This document shows positions 1-7,776 of a DNA stretch of 33,237 nucleotides, one piece after another; position 1 is the stretch's first letter, and the number at the start of each line of letters is the position of its first letter. The stretch covers positions 1 through 33,237 of the forward strand of contig CAMSTW010000040.1 of the NCBI GenBank assembly GCA_947063855.1, read 5' to 3'. Made by a program: the position numbers and the translations under genes. The notes under the pieces were generated by a model that made no database searches, was not told the DNA's origin, and saw only the letters and a list, made by a program, of their open reading frames with translations. Source of the DNA: an uncultured Dorea sp. (GTDB lineage: Bacteria; Bacillota; Clostridia; Lachnospirales; Lachnospiraceae).

Positions 1-22
1 CTGTTTCGCAGCATCTTGCATT

Positions 23-946
23 CTATGTAGTCTTGCGGCTCCCCCGGAGCGCATCGGTAATCCCCTTCACAGAAGAAGAATACTCTGACGGCGACATCCC
101 GGTAGCGGCCTTAAACTGCTTGGAGAAATAGGGAAGGGAGCTGTAGGAGAGATAGTACGCGATCTCCGTGAAATTCATGGTGCCCTCCCGGATGATGTCC
201 TTGGCGCGTTCGATCTTCATGGTATTGAAGAAGTCGATCACGCCGCAGTCTTTCGCTTCGTGAAACAGTGCCTGCAGGGCAGAACGGCTGATGGAGAACT
301 CGTTACAGAGATCCGAGAGCTTGAGCTGCTCGCTGATATGCGATTCCATATACCGGACGATTCTCTCCAGGCGCTCAAGCCTTGCAGACTGCTTCTCGGG
401 AGAATCCTTCGGAATCGCAGAATCAGACACCGTACTCTCGGGATGGTTCCGGATACAGGTGATCAGAAATAATTCGAGATACAAAACAATCAGCTGCTGT
501 GAGGCGAAGGGCGTCTCCTCCTTAAGCTGGACCTGTTCGATTGTGGGTATATGGATAGGGGTAGAGAACGTCTTCTTCCCTTCGGAAATAATGTGGGAGA
601 TCAGGTGGCGTTCATCCCCTGTCAGGGTATAGCTCTTATGTATGAAATGCTTCATAGCCGGAGAGTCGCATATGAAGGAGACGGCGATCAGGTTCGGCGA
701 GTTCCTTCCTATGGACTTGATCGCGTGGAATTCGTTGGGCTGATGGAAGATGATGTCTCCGGTATTCAGCGTCATCCAGGTATCGTCGGAACGTACGGAT
801 ACGGTTCCGTTATCTACATACAGAAATTCCCAGAAATCATGGGCCTCTCCCTGGAAAATGAAATTCTTCATATATTCGAAATAATGCAGAGTAATAATAG
901 AATCAATCTCAATCTCTTTGTGCATCCTGGTTCTGATATAAGTCAT
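23..946 (-). CDS. AraC-family transcriptional regulator
   Basis: A 307-residue protein with the usual AraC layout. The N-terminal half is a cupin-like sensing domain (HDFWEFLYVDNG, GDIIFHQPNEFHAI). The C-terminal ~100 residues carry two helix-turn-helix motifs (LSDLCNEFSISRSALQALFHEA and FTEIAYYLSYSSLPYFSKQFK, ending GMSPSEY), the signature of DNA binding by this family. The start has AAAGGA just upstream. It is transcribed divergently from the glycosidase/ABC transporter operon at 1188, and regulators of this type usually activate the neighbouring sugar operon in response to a ligand. Its target and inducer are inferred from position only; a GalNAc-containing sugar is plausible given the enzymes. 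Family assignment is firm. Confidence 0.95.
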   Translation of the reverse strand: MTYIRTRMHKEIEIDSIITLHYFEYMKNFIFQGEAHDFWEFLYVDNGTVSVRSDDTWMTLNTGDIIFHQPNEFHAIKSIGRNSPNLIAVSFICDSPAMKHFIHKSYTLTGDERHLISHIISEGKKTFSTPIHIPTIEQVQLKEETPFASQQLIVLYLELFLITCIRNHPESTVSDSAIPKDSPEKQSARLERLERIVRYMESHISEQLKLSDLCNEFSISRSALQALFHEAKDCGVIDFFNTMKIERAKDIIREGTMNFTEIAYYLSYSSLPYFSKQFKAATGMSPSEYSSSVKGITDALRGSRKTT

Positions 947-1010
947 ATCATGTTTTCCTTTCGCAGTACATAAGTCTCAAGAGTACCTTTTGCTTCAAAT
1001 ATCAACGCCG

Positions 1011-1035
1011 TGCCTCGCAGCTACGCTGCGAGGTA
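1011..1035. promoter_or_regulatory. Stem-loop in the araC-type gene leader
   Basis: CCTCGCAGC (1013-1021) and GCTGCGAGG (1025-1033) form a perfect 9-bp GC-rich stem with a 3-nt loop, extendable by two further pairs. It lies about 65 nt upstream of the regulator start and downstream of its predicted promoter, so it would sit in the leader of the regulator mRNA. No T tract follows on either strand, so a simple terminator is unlikely. The role is unknown. Confidence 0.6.
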
Positions 1036-1057
1036 TGTTGTTTTCCAGCTTTTTGTA

Positions 1058-1086
1058 ATTATAACATAATAAGGATGATTGAGCAA
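1058..1086 (-). promoter_or_regulatory. Sigma-A-type promoter of the AraC regulator
   Basis: On the minus strand TTGCTC (1086-1081) is separated by exactly 17 nt from a consensus TATAAT (1063-1058). This predicts a leader of about 105 nt that contains the stem-loop at 1011-1035. Confidence 0.7.
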
Positions 1087-1105
1087 GAAGGGTAGACGAT
1101 AGTGT

Positions 1106-1134
1106 AAGCAATGTTGTGCAACTTATATTATAAT
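1106..1134 (+). promoter_or_regulatory. Probable activator-dependent promoter of the glycosidase/ABC operon
   Basis: A consensus TATAAT (1129-1134) has a poor -35 match (AAGCAA, 1106-1111) at 17-nt spacing. A small GTTG-TG-CAAC dyad lies between them at about 1113-1122. A good -10 with a bad -35 is what is expected where an AraC-type activator recruits RNA polymerase. The start codon at 1188 lies about 50 nt downstream. Confidence 0.5.
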
Positions 1135-1187
1135 ACAACGTAAATAAAAGAGAAAACGAGCATAAATAACAAATGGAAAGGGACGAT

Positions 1188-3110
1188 ATGACAAGTATTA
1201 AGGTAAATAGTGTAAGGATTGACTTCGAGGAAGAAAGTCTGCGGTTTACACTGTGGAAGAATGGAACAAGATGGGAATGGGATAAGGCTTATGTGCCGCG
1301 CCTGGAATATGCAGGGGGAACACTGGAATTTGGGGATGCTGTTTCTGTCAGCCATGAGCGGGTGAAGAATGGGATAGGAACAGGTATCAGAAGCAGGTAT
1401 CAGGGATTTTGCGTCGGAGAGGTAAAGATTCCATATACATTTGAGACCTATGTATGGATTGAAAACGCGACAGGGGATATTTATTTCGAGTGGATACCGG
1501 TCTGTGAGGAAGGCCTGCAGGTGAAGCATGTATACTGGCCGGGAGAGATGGCTTTCGAGGAGAGAAGAGAGGACTGGTATACACTGCTGAATCTGCAGCA
1601 GGGGCTTCTGATCCCCAACACGTGGGAGACAGAACTTGGGGATATTGTGTTTGACGGCTACTTTGGAACGGCGGGAGGATATATGCCGTGGTTTGCCCAG
1701 ATCAGGGAAGGAGAAGGGTATCTTGCACTGTGTACGACGCCGTGGAACGCAGGTTATCATGCGCAGCATCCGGCAGGGGGGCCGTATACCCACGCAGGAG
1801 TATGGTTTGAGCCAAGCCTAGGCAGGATGGATTACCGCAGGATCATGCGGTACAGTCTGATGAGCGGATGTGATTACAACGATATGTGTAAGATGTACCG
1901 TAAGTATGTGAATGAACAGGGGAAGCTTCGGACGCTTAAGGAGAAGGCGGCGAAAGTACCGTCCGTAGACCGGCTGATCGGTTCCTGTTTTGTACACACA
2001 GGGATCAAGACCCATGTCAGGGAGGATTCGGATTTCTATGATCAGGACCAGCCGGATAAGAACAATCATCTCACGACTTTTGAGGCAAGAGAGGCTCAGA
2101 TGAGGGAGCTTCATAAGGCGGGTGTGAAGAAGCTGTACCTGCATCTGGACGGATGGGCGCAGCCGGGATATGACAACCAGCATCCGGATTATTCACCCGC
2201 GTGTGAAGAGGCCGGCGGATGGAAGGGGATGAGGTCCCTTGCGGATACGATGCATGAATTAGGATACCTTTTTGGGATCCATGACCAGTACAGAGATTAT
2301 TATCTGGCGGCTCCAAGCTTCGACGAGGACTACGCATGCCGTCTGGCAGACGGAAGCCTGCCAAGGCACCAGCGCTGGGCGGGAGGTCCCCAGTCGTTCT
2401 TATGCGCGACACAGGCTCCGTATTATCTGAAGCGGAATTTTGCGAAGCTTGAGGAGGAGCAGATTGAACTGGACTGTGCGTACCTGGATGTATTTACCTG
2501 CAATGAAGGCGACGAGTGCAATAACCCGCGGCACAGGATGAGCAGAAGAGAATGCTATGAGGCGAGAAACCAGTGCTTTGATTACCTGATGGCCAGGGGG
2601 ATTCTCCCAAGCTCGGAGGAAGTGAATGACTGGAGCGTTACGAGCATGGTTTTCAGCCATTACGCGCCTTATGATTTCATGCTGCGTAAGCCCGGAAGTC
2701 CGAAGTACGGCGTGCCGGTGCCGCTGTTTAACCTGGTATATCACGACTGCCTGGTTGAGCCGTGGATGATGGAGAAGGTGAGCGAGGACGAGGATTACAT
2801 GCTCTATGCGTTACTGAACGGCGGGGCTCCGTATCTGCTGCGGGACGGCGCCTACCCTGATTTTGACGGTTCCTTTGACGCGCTGGATACAAGTCTTGCA
2901 GAAGAGATCAAAAGATGTGAGACGGTGGCGAAGCTGCATGAGAAGGTTGCCAAATGTGAGATGATGTACCACGAGATGGTAGACGGAGATTATAACATAC
3001 AGAGGACGGTCTTTGAAGACGGTACGACTGTGACGGTAGATTTCAGAAGGCAGACCTATGAGATCGTCTGGGGGATCGACAGAAACGAAGAAGAGAAGAT
3101 GATCGGATAA
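1188..3110 (+). CDS. GH129/GH101-like glycosidase, probable alpha-N-acetylgalactosaminidase
   Basis: A 640-residue enzyme with an N-terminal beta-sandwich followed by a TIM-barrel (LYLHLDGWAQPGYDNQHPDY, LGYLFGIHDQYRDYY). The candidate nucleophile is D434 in AYLDVF and the acid/base is E477 or E478 in SSEEVNDW, about 43 residues apart. The length, arrangement and barrel motifs fit GH129, described in bifidobacteria as intracellular alpha-N-acetylgalactosaminidases acting on GalNAc-alpha-Ser/Thr, and its relative GH101. I chose ATG 1188 because AAGGGA lies at good spacing; ATG 1173, 15 nt upstream, has no ribosome binding site. There is no signal peptide, so the enzyme is predicted cytoplasmic. 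It is the first gene of the operon, 17 nt before the oxidoreductase. The family call rests on motif memory rather than a search; another glycosidase of the same clan is possible. Confidence 0.68.
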   Translation: MTSIKVNSVRIDFEEESLRFTLWKNGTRWEWDKAYVPRLEYAGGTLEFGDAVSVSHERVKNGIGTGIRSRYQGFCVGEVKIPYTFETYVWIENATGDIYFEWIPVCEEGLQVKHVYWPGEMAFEERREDWYTLLNLQQGLLIPNTWETELGDIVFDGYFGTAGGYMPWFAQIREGEGYLALCTTPWNAGYHAQHPAGGPYTHAGVWFEPSLGRMDYRRIMRYSLMSGCDYNDMCKMYRKYVNEQGKLRTLKEKAAKVPSVDRLIGSCFVHTGIKTHVREDSDFYDQDQPDKNNHLTTFEAREAQMRELHKAGVKKLYLHLDGWAQPGYDNQHPDYSPACEEAGGWKGMRSLADTMHELGYLFGIHDQYRDYYLAAPSFDEDYACRLADGSLPRHQRWAGGPQSFLCATQAPYYLKRNFAKLEEEQIELDCAYLDVFTCNEGDECNNPRHRMSRRECYEARNQCFDYLMARGILPSSEEVNDWSVTSMVFSHYAPYDFMLRKPGSPKYGVPVPLFNLVYHDCLVEPWMMEKVSEDEDYMLYALLNGGAPYLLRDGAYPDFDGSFDALDTSLAEEIKRCETVAKLHEKVAKCEMMYHEMVDGDYNIQRTVFEDGTTVTVDFRRQTYEIVWGIDRNEEEKMIG

Positions 3111-3127
3111 GATGAGGAGGATTAAGG

Positions 3128-4429
3128 ATGAGCAAGACGATGAAAGTTGCAATCGCAGGACTTGGCAGCCGGGGAAAGGACGTCTATGCGAAGTCTGCAA
3201 AGCTCCATCCGGATAAGATGGAGATTGCGGCAATCGCAGATATTGATCCGGAGAAGGTTGCTCTCGTTGCAGAGGAGTACCATGTGCCAAAGGAGGCGTG
3301 TTTTGCCAGTGCAGAAGAGATGCTTAGGAGGGAGAAGCTTGCCGACGCCATGATTATCGCGACCCAGGACCGCCAGCATGTGGGGCACGCCCTGGCGGCT
3401 TTGGAGAAAGGATATCATCTGCTGCTTGAGAAGCCGGTATCGCCAGAGCTTGACGAGTGCAGAAAACTGGAAGCGGCGGCAGAGCGTTCCGGGAAGAAAG
3501 TAGTGGTATGCCATGTACTCCGGTATACGCCGATTTACCAGAAGGTAAAGGAATTGCTGGATTCCGGCGTAATCGGGGAAGTGGTGTCGATTATGGCGTC
3601 CGAGAATGTGGGATGGCATCATCAGGCGCACAGCTTCGTGCGCGGCAACTGGGCGAATTCGAAGGAGACCAGTCCGATGATCCTGCAGAAATGCTGCCAC
3701 GACATGGATCTGTATCCCTGGCTTGCGGGGAAGACCTGTGAATCACTGACTTCTTATGGAGACAACTATTTGTTTAAGGCGGAAAAGGCGCCAAAAGGGT
3801 GCGCGAAACGCTGTCTTGACGGCTGTAGAGTAAAGGAAAGCTGTCCGTTTGACGCGGAGAAGATCTATCTGGACCACAAGGTCGCCGGCTACCGCAGCGG
3901 AAACCGGATATGGCCCTTAGACGTGCTTGTGCCGTCCGGCCCCACGGAGGAGAAGCTTATGGAAGCAATCCGGGAAGGCAGGTACGGACAGTGTGTTTAC
4001 CATTGCAACAACAATGTAGTAGACCATCAGGTCGTGAATTTAAAGATGACGGACGGAACAACCATGAGCTTTACGATGTGCGCTTTCACGCCGGAGACTT
4101 CCAGGTATGCAAGGTTCATGGGAACCAGAGGGGAGATCAGGGTAGATATGCAGCATCTGGCAGAAGACTGCGAGATCAGCATCCGCAGGTTTGAGAGCGG
4201 CATGCCTGTGGAGACCATTGATGTGGCGTCGCTGGCAGACGATTTCTCCGGACATGGCGGCGGGGATGACCGTATGGTGGTGGAATTCCTTGATATCATC
4301 AGCGGCGAGAAGGAAGAGAGTTCTTATGTGACTTCCCTGAACCGTTCTCTGGAGAGCCATTATTGCGCGCTGGCGGCAGAATATTCCAGGACGCACGGCG
4401 GATGTCCGGTGGAGATACGTAGTATGTAA
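3128..4429 (+). CDS. Gfo/Idh/MocA family NAD(P)-dependent oxidoreductase
   Basis: A 433-residue protein with an N-terminal Rossmann fold (VAIAGLGSRG near residue 7) and the family EKP motif (LLLEKPVSPELDEC), followed by the alpha/beta substrate domain (ENVGWHHQAHSFVRGNW, CCHDMDLYPWL). Members oxidise or reduce sugar and polyol hydroxyls using NAD(P). A Cys cluster C225-x3-C229-x3-C233-x5-C239 sits in the C-terminal domain and could bind a metal, though this is unproven. GGAGG precedes the ATG. Its place between the glycosidase and the transporter suggests it processes the liberated sugar or prepares the glycoside, for example by C3 oxidation. It lacks the features I would expect of the NAD-dependent GH109 glycosidases, so I call it an oxidoreductase, not a glycosidase. 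Confidence 0.88.
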   Translation: MSKTMKVAIAGLGSRGKDVYAKSAKLHPDKMEIAAIADIDPEKVALVAEEYHVPKEACFASAEEMLRREKLADAMIIATQDRQHVGHALAALEKGYHLLLEKPVSPELDECRKLEAAAERSGKKVVVCHVLRYTPIYQKVKELLDSGVIGEVVSIMASENVGWHHQAHSFVRGNWANSKETSPMILQKCCHDMDLYPWLAGKTCESLTSYGDNYLFKAEKAPKGCAKRCLDGCRVKESCPFDAEKIYLDHKVAGYRSGNRIWPLDVLVPSGPTEEKLMEAIREGRYGQCVYHCNNNVVDHQVVNLKMTDGTTMSFTMCAFTPETSRYARFMGTRGEIRVDMQHLAEDCEISIRRFESGMPVETIDVASLADDFSGHGGGDDRMVVEFLDIISGEKEESSYVTSLNRSLESHYCALAAEYSRTHGGCPVEIRSM

Positions 4430-4503
4430 GCTTTCAGGATATGTGGAAGCTTCATAATAGATTCAAATTCTAAAAAATAAAAAAAGAAAAGGAGTGTGAT
4501 ATT

Positions 4504-5820
4504 ATGAAAAAGAATTTGAAAAGATTAGCAGCATTGGGACTTACGGCAGTGATGGGAGCAGCGGTGCTTACCGGATGCGGAGGAGGAAGCAGCAGCGGCG
4601 GTTCCTCATCTTCCGGCGGCAAAGAGAGCAAGGACGGCAAGGTTGAACTTACCATGGCAGTATGGGATTCCGACCAGGAGCCTGTAATGCAGGAGATGGC
4701 GGCGGCTTATACCAAGGAGCACCCAAACGTAACGGTTAAGACGCAGCTTACCACATGGACAGAGTACTGGACCAAGCTTGAGGCAAGCGCAATGGGTAAT
4801 TCCTCCGCTGACATCATCACGATGAATGTGCTTCATGTAGAGGAATATGCCGACGCGGGTATCCTGATGGATCTGACAGACGCAGAGAAAGAGTCAGACC
4901 TTAAGGCAAGCGAGAATTTCCCGGCTCCGCTTTTGAACGGTTATACGGTGGATGGCAAATTATACGGAATCCCGAAGGATTTCGACACCAATGCTATTTT
5001 CTATAACAAAGAGATCTTTGACAATGCAAAGGTAGAGTATCCGAAGGATGGAATGACCTTCGAAGAGTTCCGCAAGGTATGTGAGGATCTTGACGCTGCG
5101 GGACTTCCGGAGGGCACATATCCGGTTCCGGTAAACCGTAATTCAAGCCAGACGACTTATTATGCGTCCGTTTATGCGAATGACGGATATATCCTGAATG
5201 AGGATAACACAGAGGCAGGATGGGACGACCCCAAGACCATCGAAGGAATCCAGCCGTGGCTTGACCTGGTACTGGACGGACTGTCACCGTCGCTTGAGCA
5301 GATGGCGAACACAGACCCGGACAGCATGTTCCAGGGCGGACAGGTAGCTATGTATCTCTCCGGTAACTATATGATTCCGTCTTACAACAAGACAATGGAA
5401 GGAAAATACGGTATCGTTTCCAGACCGACCTTTAACGGTAAGAACACAGACATCATCAATGGCCTTGCATTCTCCGTATCTGCATTCACAGAGCATCCGG
5501 AAGAGGCGGTAGACTTCGCATTATGGCTTGGAAGCAAAGAGGCGCAGACCATCCAGGCTGAGGCAGGCGTTGTAATCTCCGCAAGAAATGACTGTCAGGA
5601 TATCTATGTAGGAACACATCCGGATCTGAACCTGCAGGTGTTCCTCGACAACGTAGAGAACGCAGAGCTGCTTCCGCACTGTAAGGTGACATCCGAGCTT
5701 GCACAGGTTGAGAAGACATACTTAGAGCAGGCGTGGATGGACGAGATCACCCTGGAAGAGGCGTGTAAGAAGATTAAGACAGAAGAAGACGCAATCCTTG
5801 AGAAGATGAACGCAAAATAA
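4504..5820 (+). CDS. ABC transporter sugar-binding lipoprotein
   Basis: A 438-residue extracellular solute-binding protein. The N-terminus is a lipoprotein signal (MKKNLKRLAALGL... with lipobox LTGC, Cys25 lipidated), followed by a Gly/Ser tether. The body shows family 1 carbohydrate-binding features: LTMAVWDSDQEPVMQEMAAAY, YGIPKDFDTNAIFYNKEIF, and QGGQVAMYLSGNYMI. It would be anchored on the outer face of the membrane and deliver substrate to the two permeases directly downstream (18-36 nt to the next start, depending on which is used). AGGAG lies about 9 nt before the ATG. The substrate is inferred as a GalNAc-containing glycoside or small glycopeptide from the flanking enzymes; the sequence alone does not show it. 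Confidence 0.93.
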   Translation: MKKNLKRLAALGLTAVMGAAVLTGCGGGSSSGGSSSSGGKESKDGKVELTMAVWDSDQEPVMQEMAAAYTKEHPNVTVKTQLTTWTEYWTKLEASAMGNSSADIITMNVLHVEEYADAGILMDLTDAEKESDLKASENFPAPLLNGYTVDGKLYGIPKDFDTNAIFYNKEIFDNAKVEYPKDGMTFEEFRKVCEDLDAAGLPEGTYPVPVNRNSSQTTYYASVYANDGYILNEDNTEAGWDDPKTIEGIQPWLDLVLDGLSPSLEQMANTDPDSMFQGGQVAMYLSGNYMIPSYNKTMEGKYGIVSRPTFNGKNTDIINGLAFSVSAFTEHPEEAVDFALWLGSKEAQTIQAEAGVVISARNDCQDIYVGTHPDLNLQVFLDNVENAELLPHCKVTSELAQVEKTYLEQAWMDEITLEEACKKIKTEEDAILEKMNAK

Positions 5821-5856
5821 GTAAAGTAGGGATAGAGTATGGGCGAGGAAAAGAAA

Positions 5857-6768
5857 ATGGCAAAACCAGTAAAACGGAAGGCCAGTAAAAGAGATAAGAA
5901 GGATTGGTTGGCGGGATACATTTTTATCGCACCGGTCACAATCGGACTTGTAATATTCTATGTAGTTCCGTTCATCCAGAACTTCTGGTTTAGTTTTAAT
6001 GATGTAAATAAATTTAATGTGGCTACTTTTGTAGGACTAGCGAATTTCAAGCAGTTATTTCAGGAGCCGGACCTGCTTCTGGCTATGAAGAATACGCTGA
6101 TCTATGCGATCGTTACGGTACCGATCGGCCTGGGGCTGTCGCTTCTGGTTGCATCACTGCTGAATTCAAAGATTAAGGGAACTTCCTTTTATCGTACGAT
6201 TTATTTCCTGCCGTCCGTAACGATGTCAGTAGCTGTTGCCCTGGTTTGGAAGCTGATATTCCACAGTGAGTACGGAATCTTCAACGCCATGATCGAGGCT
6301 CTTGGCGGACAGGGAAAGAGCTGGCTGACTACGCCGTCCACAGCGCTTGGGTGTGTTATGATCGTTGCAATCTGGGGAAGCGTCGGATACAATATGATCA
6401 TTCTGCTGGCGGGTATGCAGGGGATTTCCAAGTCCTATTATGAAGCGGCTGCAATCGACGGGGCAGGTCCCGGAACCATATTTTTCAAAATCACCATACC
6501 GTTGCTCTCGCCGACGATCTTCTTCGTCATCATCACGGGTATGATCGGCGCCTTCCAGGTGTTCGACAGTATCTATATGATGATCGATCCGACGACCAAC
6601 CCGGCGTTCAACGAGGTCAAGACGATGAATGTATTGTTCTACCAGAATGCGTTTATGTACGGATACAAAGGTTACGCGGCGGCAATCTCTATCTTCATGT
6701 TCGCGATCATTATGATCATCACCGTGATTCAGATGATCGGACAGAAGAAATGGGTGAATTACGATTAG
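5857..6768 (+). CDS. ABC sugar transporter permease (MalF/UgpA type)
   Basis: A 303-residue integral membrane protein with about six hydrophobic segments, the first at DWLAGYIFIAPVTIGLVIFY. The EAA loop that contacts the ATPase is clear (EAAAIDGAGPGTIFFKITIP). I prefer ATG 5857, which has GAGGA at 7-nt spacing; an in-frame ATG at 5839, with a weaker AGGGA, would add MGEEKK. It pairs with the permease at 6787. No ATP-binding subunit is encoded nearby, so a shared MsmK-type ATPase from elsewhere is expected, as is common in this transporter class in Firmicutes. Confidence 0.92.
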   Translation: MAKPVKRKASKRDKKDWLAGYIFIAPVTIGLVIFYVVPFIQNFWFSFNDVNKFNVATFVGLANFKQLFQEPDLLLAMKNTLIYAIVTVPIGLGLSLLVASLLNSKIKGTSFYRTIYFLPSVTMSVAVALVWKLIFHSEYGIFNAMIEALGGQGKSWLTTPSTALGCVMIVAIWGSVGYNMIILLAGMQGISKSYYEAAAIDGAGPGTIFFKITIPLLSPTIFFVIITGMIGAFQVFDSIYMMIDPTTNPAFNEVKTMNVLFYQNAFMYGYKGYAAAISIFMFAIIMIITVIQMIGQKKWVNYD

Positions 6769-6786
6769 GGGAAGGAGGAAATAACG

Positions 6787-7614
6787 ATGTCAAAATCAGC
6801 GTCAAGAAAGCGTTTGCTGATACATATTGTGTTGATAGCAGGTATTGCGATTACGGTATTCCCATTCCTCTGGATGGTGTTTACCTCATTTAAGACATTG
6901 CCGGAATCCATGAAGATACCGCCGGCCATATTGCCGGAAGCATTGAATATGGAATCCTATCAATATGTGTGGGATGTACTCCCATTCGGAACCATCTATA
7001 CGAATACGATTATTGTCACCATCATAACGGTGCTTGTCCAGGTTGCCTTCTGTACGATGGCGGCTTATGGATTCGCAAGAATTGATTTCCCGTTTAAGAA
7101 TGCGATCTTTTTAATTATCTTATCCATTCTGATGGTGCCGGGGCAGATCTTCCTGATCCCGCAGTATCTGATCATCCAGAAACTGGGGATGATCAATACA
7201 CTGCCGGGTCTGTTCCTGCCGAACTTGTTCAGTGCGTTTGGAACGTTTCTTCTGAGACAGTTCTTCATGTCACTGCCCAAGGAGCTTGAAGAGGCGGCGC
7301 TTCTGGACGGATGTAACAGATTCCAGATCTTTGGAAAGATTATGCTGCCGCTTGTTAAGCCGGGTATCGTAGCGTTGGTAATCTTCACTGCGAAGTTCGC
7401 ATGGAACGACTTCATGTGGCCGTTGATCGTCAATTCAGACCCGGCGAAGATGACACTGGCTCCGGCGTTATCGCTGCTGAAAGGCCAGTATGCGACGAAC
7501 TATCCTGCGCAGATGGCAGGAGCGGTGCTGGCGGTTATACCGATGATTGTACTGTTCTTTATCTTCCAGAAGCAGTTCATCGAAGGTGTTGCGCAGTCCG
7601 GTATCAAGGGTTAG
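6787..7614 (+). CDS. ABC sugar transporter permease (MalG/UgpE type)
   Basis: A 275-residue partner permease with about six transmembrane segments (IVLIAGIAITVFPFLWMVF first) and the EAA loop EEAALLDGCNRFQIFGKIMLP. The C-terminal QKQFIEGVAQSGIKG is typical of MalG-like subunits. AAGGAGG sits 7 nt before the ATG and the gene starts 18 nt after the preceding permease, so the two are cotranscribed. It forms the inner-membrane channel together with the upstream permease. Confidence 0.93.
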   Translation: MSKSASRKRLLIHIVLIAGIAITVFPFLWMVFTSFKTLPESMKIPPAILPEALNMESYQYVWDVLPFGTIYTNTIIVTIITVLVQVAFCTMAAYGFARIDFPFKNAIFLIILSILMVPGQIFLIPQYLIIQKLGMINTLPGLFLPNLFSAFGTFLLRQFFMSLPKELEEAALLDGCNRFQIFGKIMLPLVKPGIVALVIFTAKFAWNDFMWPLIVNSDPAKMTLAPALSLLKGQYATNYPAQMAGAVLAVIPMIVLFFIFQKQFIEGVAQSGIKG

Positions 7615-7678
7615 GTAAAGATCGAAGTGTATCGTCCGTAAAGTCTGTCTTATGCAGACCCGGGATTGGAGTTTTTGG

Positions 7679-7707
7679 GGGAGGGGTGTACGCCTCTCTC
7701 CCATTTT
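7679..7707 (+). terminator. Weak terminator or attenuator-like hairpin
   Basis: GGGAGGGG (7679-7686) pairs with TCTCTCCC (7695-7702), giving an 8-bp stem that includes two G-U pairs and an 8-nt loop, followed by ATTTT. It falls between the last permease and the GH31 gene and may lower expression of the enzyme relative to the transporter. Confidence 0.4.
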
Positions 7708-7776
7708 GATGCAGGAACTGTTCTTAAGAGGACAAAAGGACAGGGAGAAAAGAGAGAAAGGATAAAAAGGACAGAA

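Noticed and set aside
260-973. Plus-strand open frames opposite the AraC regulator
   Set aside because: They overlap the regulator entirely, share no motif with known families and have no promoter or ribosome binding site.
3128-4429. GH109-type NAD-dependent alpha-N-acetylgalactosaminidase
   Set aside because: It is tempting given the neighbouring alpha-GalNAc enzymes and the shared Rossmann fold, but the substrate-domain motifs and Cys cluster look like ordinary Gfo/Idh/MocA oxidoreductases and I see no GH109 hallmark.
4430-4503. Terminator between the oxidoreductase and binding protein genes
   Set aside because: Only a short imperfect AGCTTTC/GGAAGCT pairing without a T tract; more likely a plain operon spacer.
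7666-7776. 37-residue N-terminal extension of the GH31 enzyme
   Set aside because: No ribosome binding site precedes ATG 7666, it would run through the GC-rich hairpin, and the extension is neither a signal peptide nor part of the GH31 fold.
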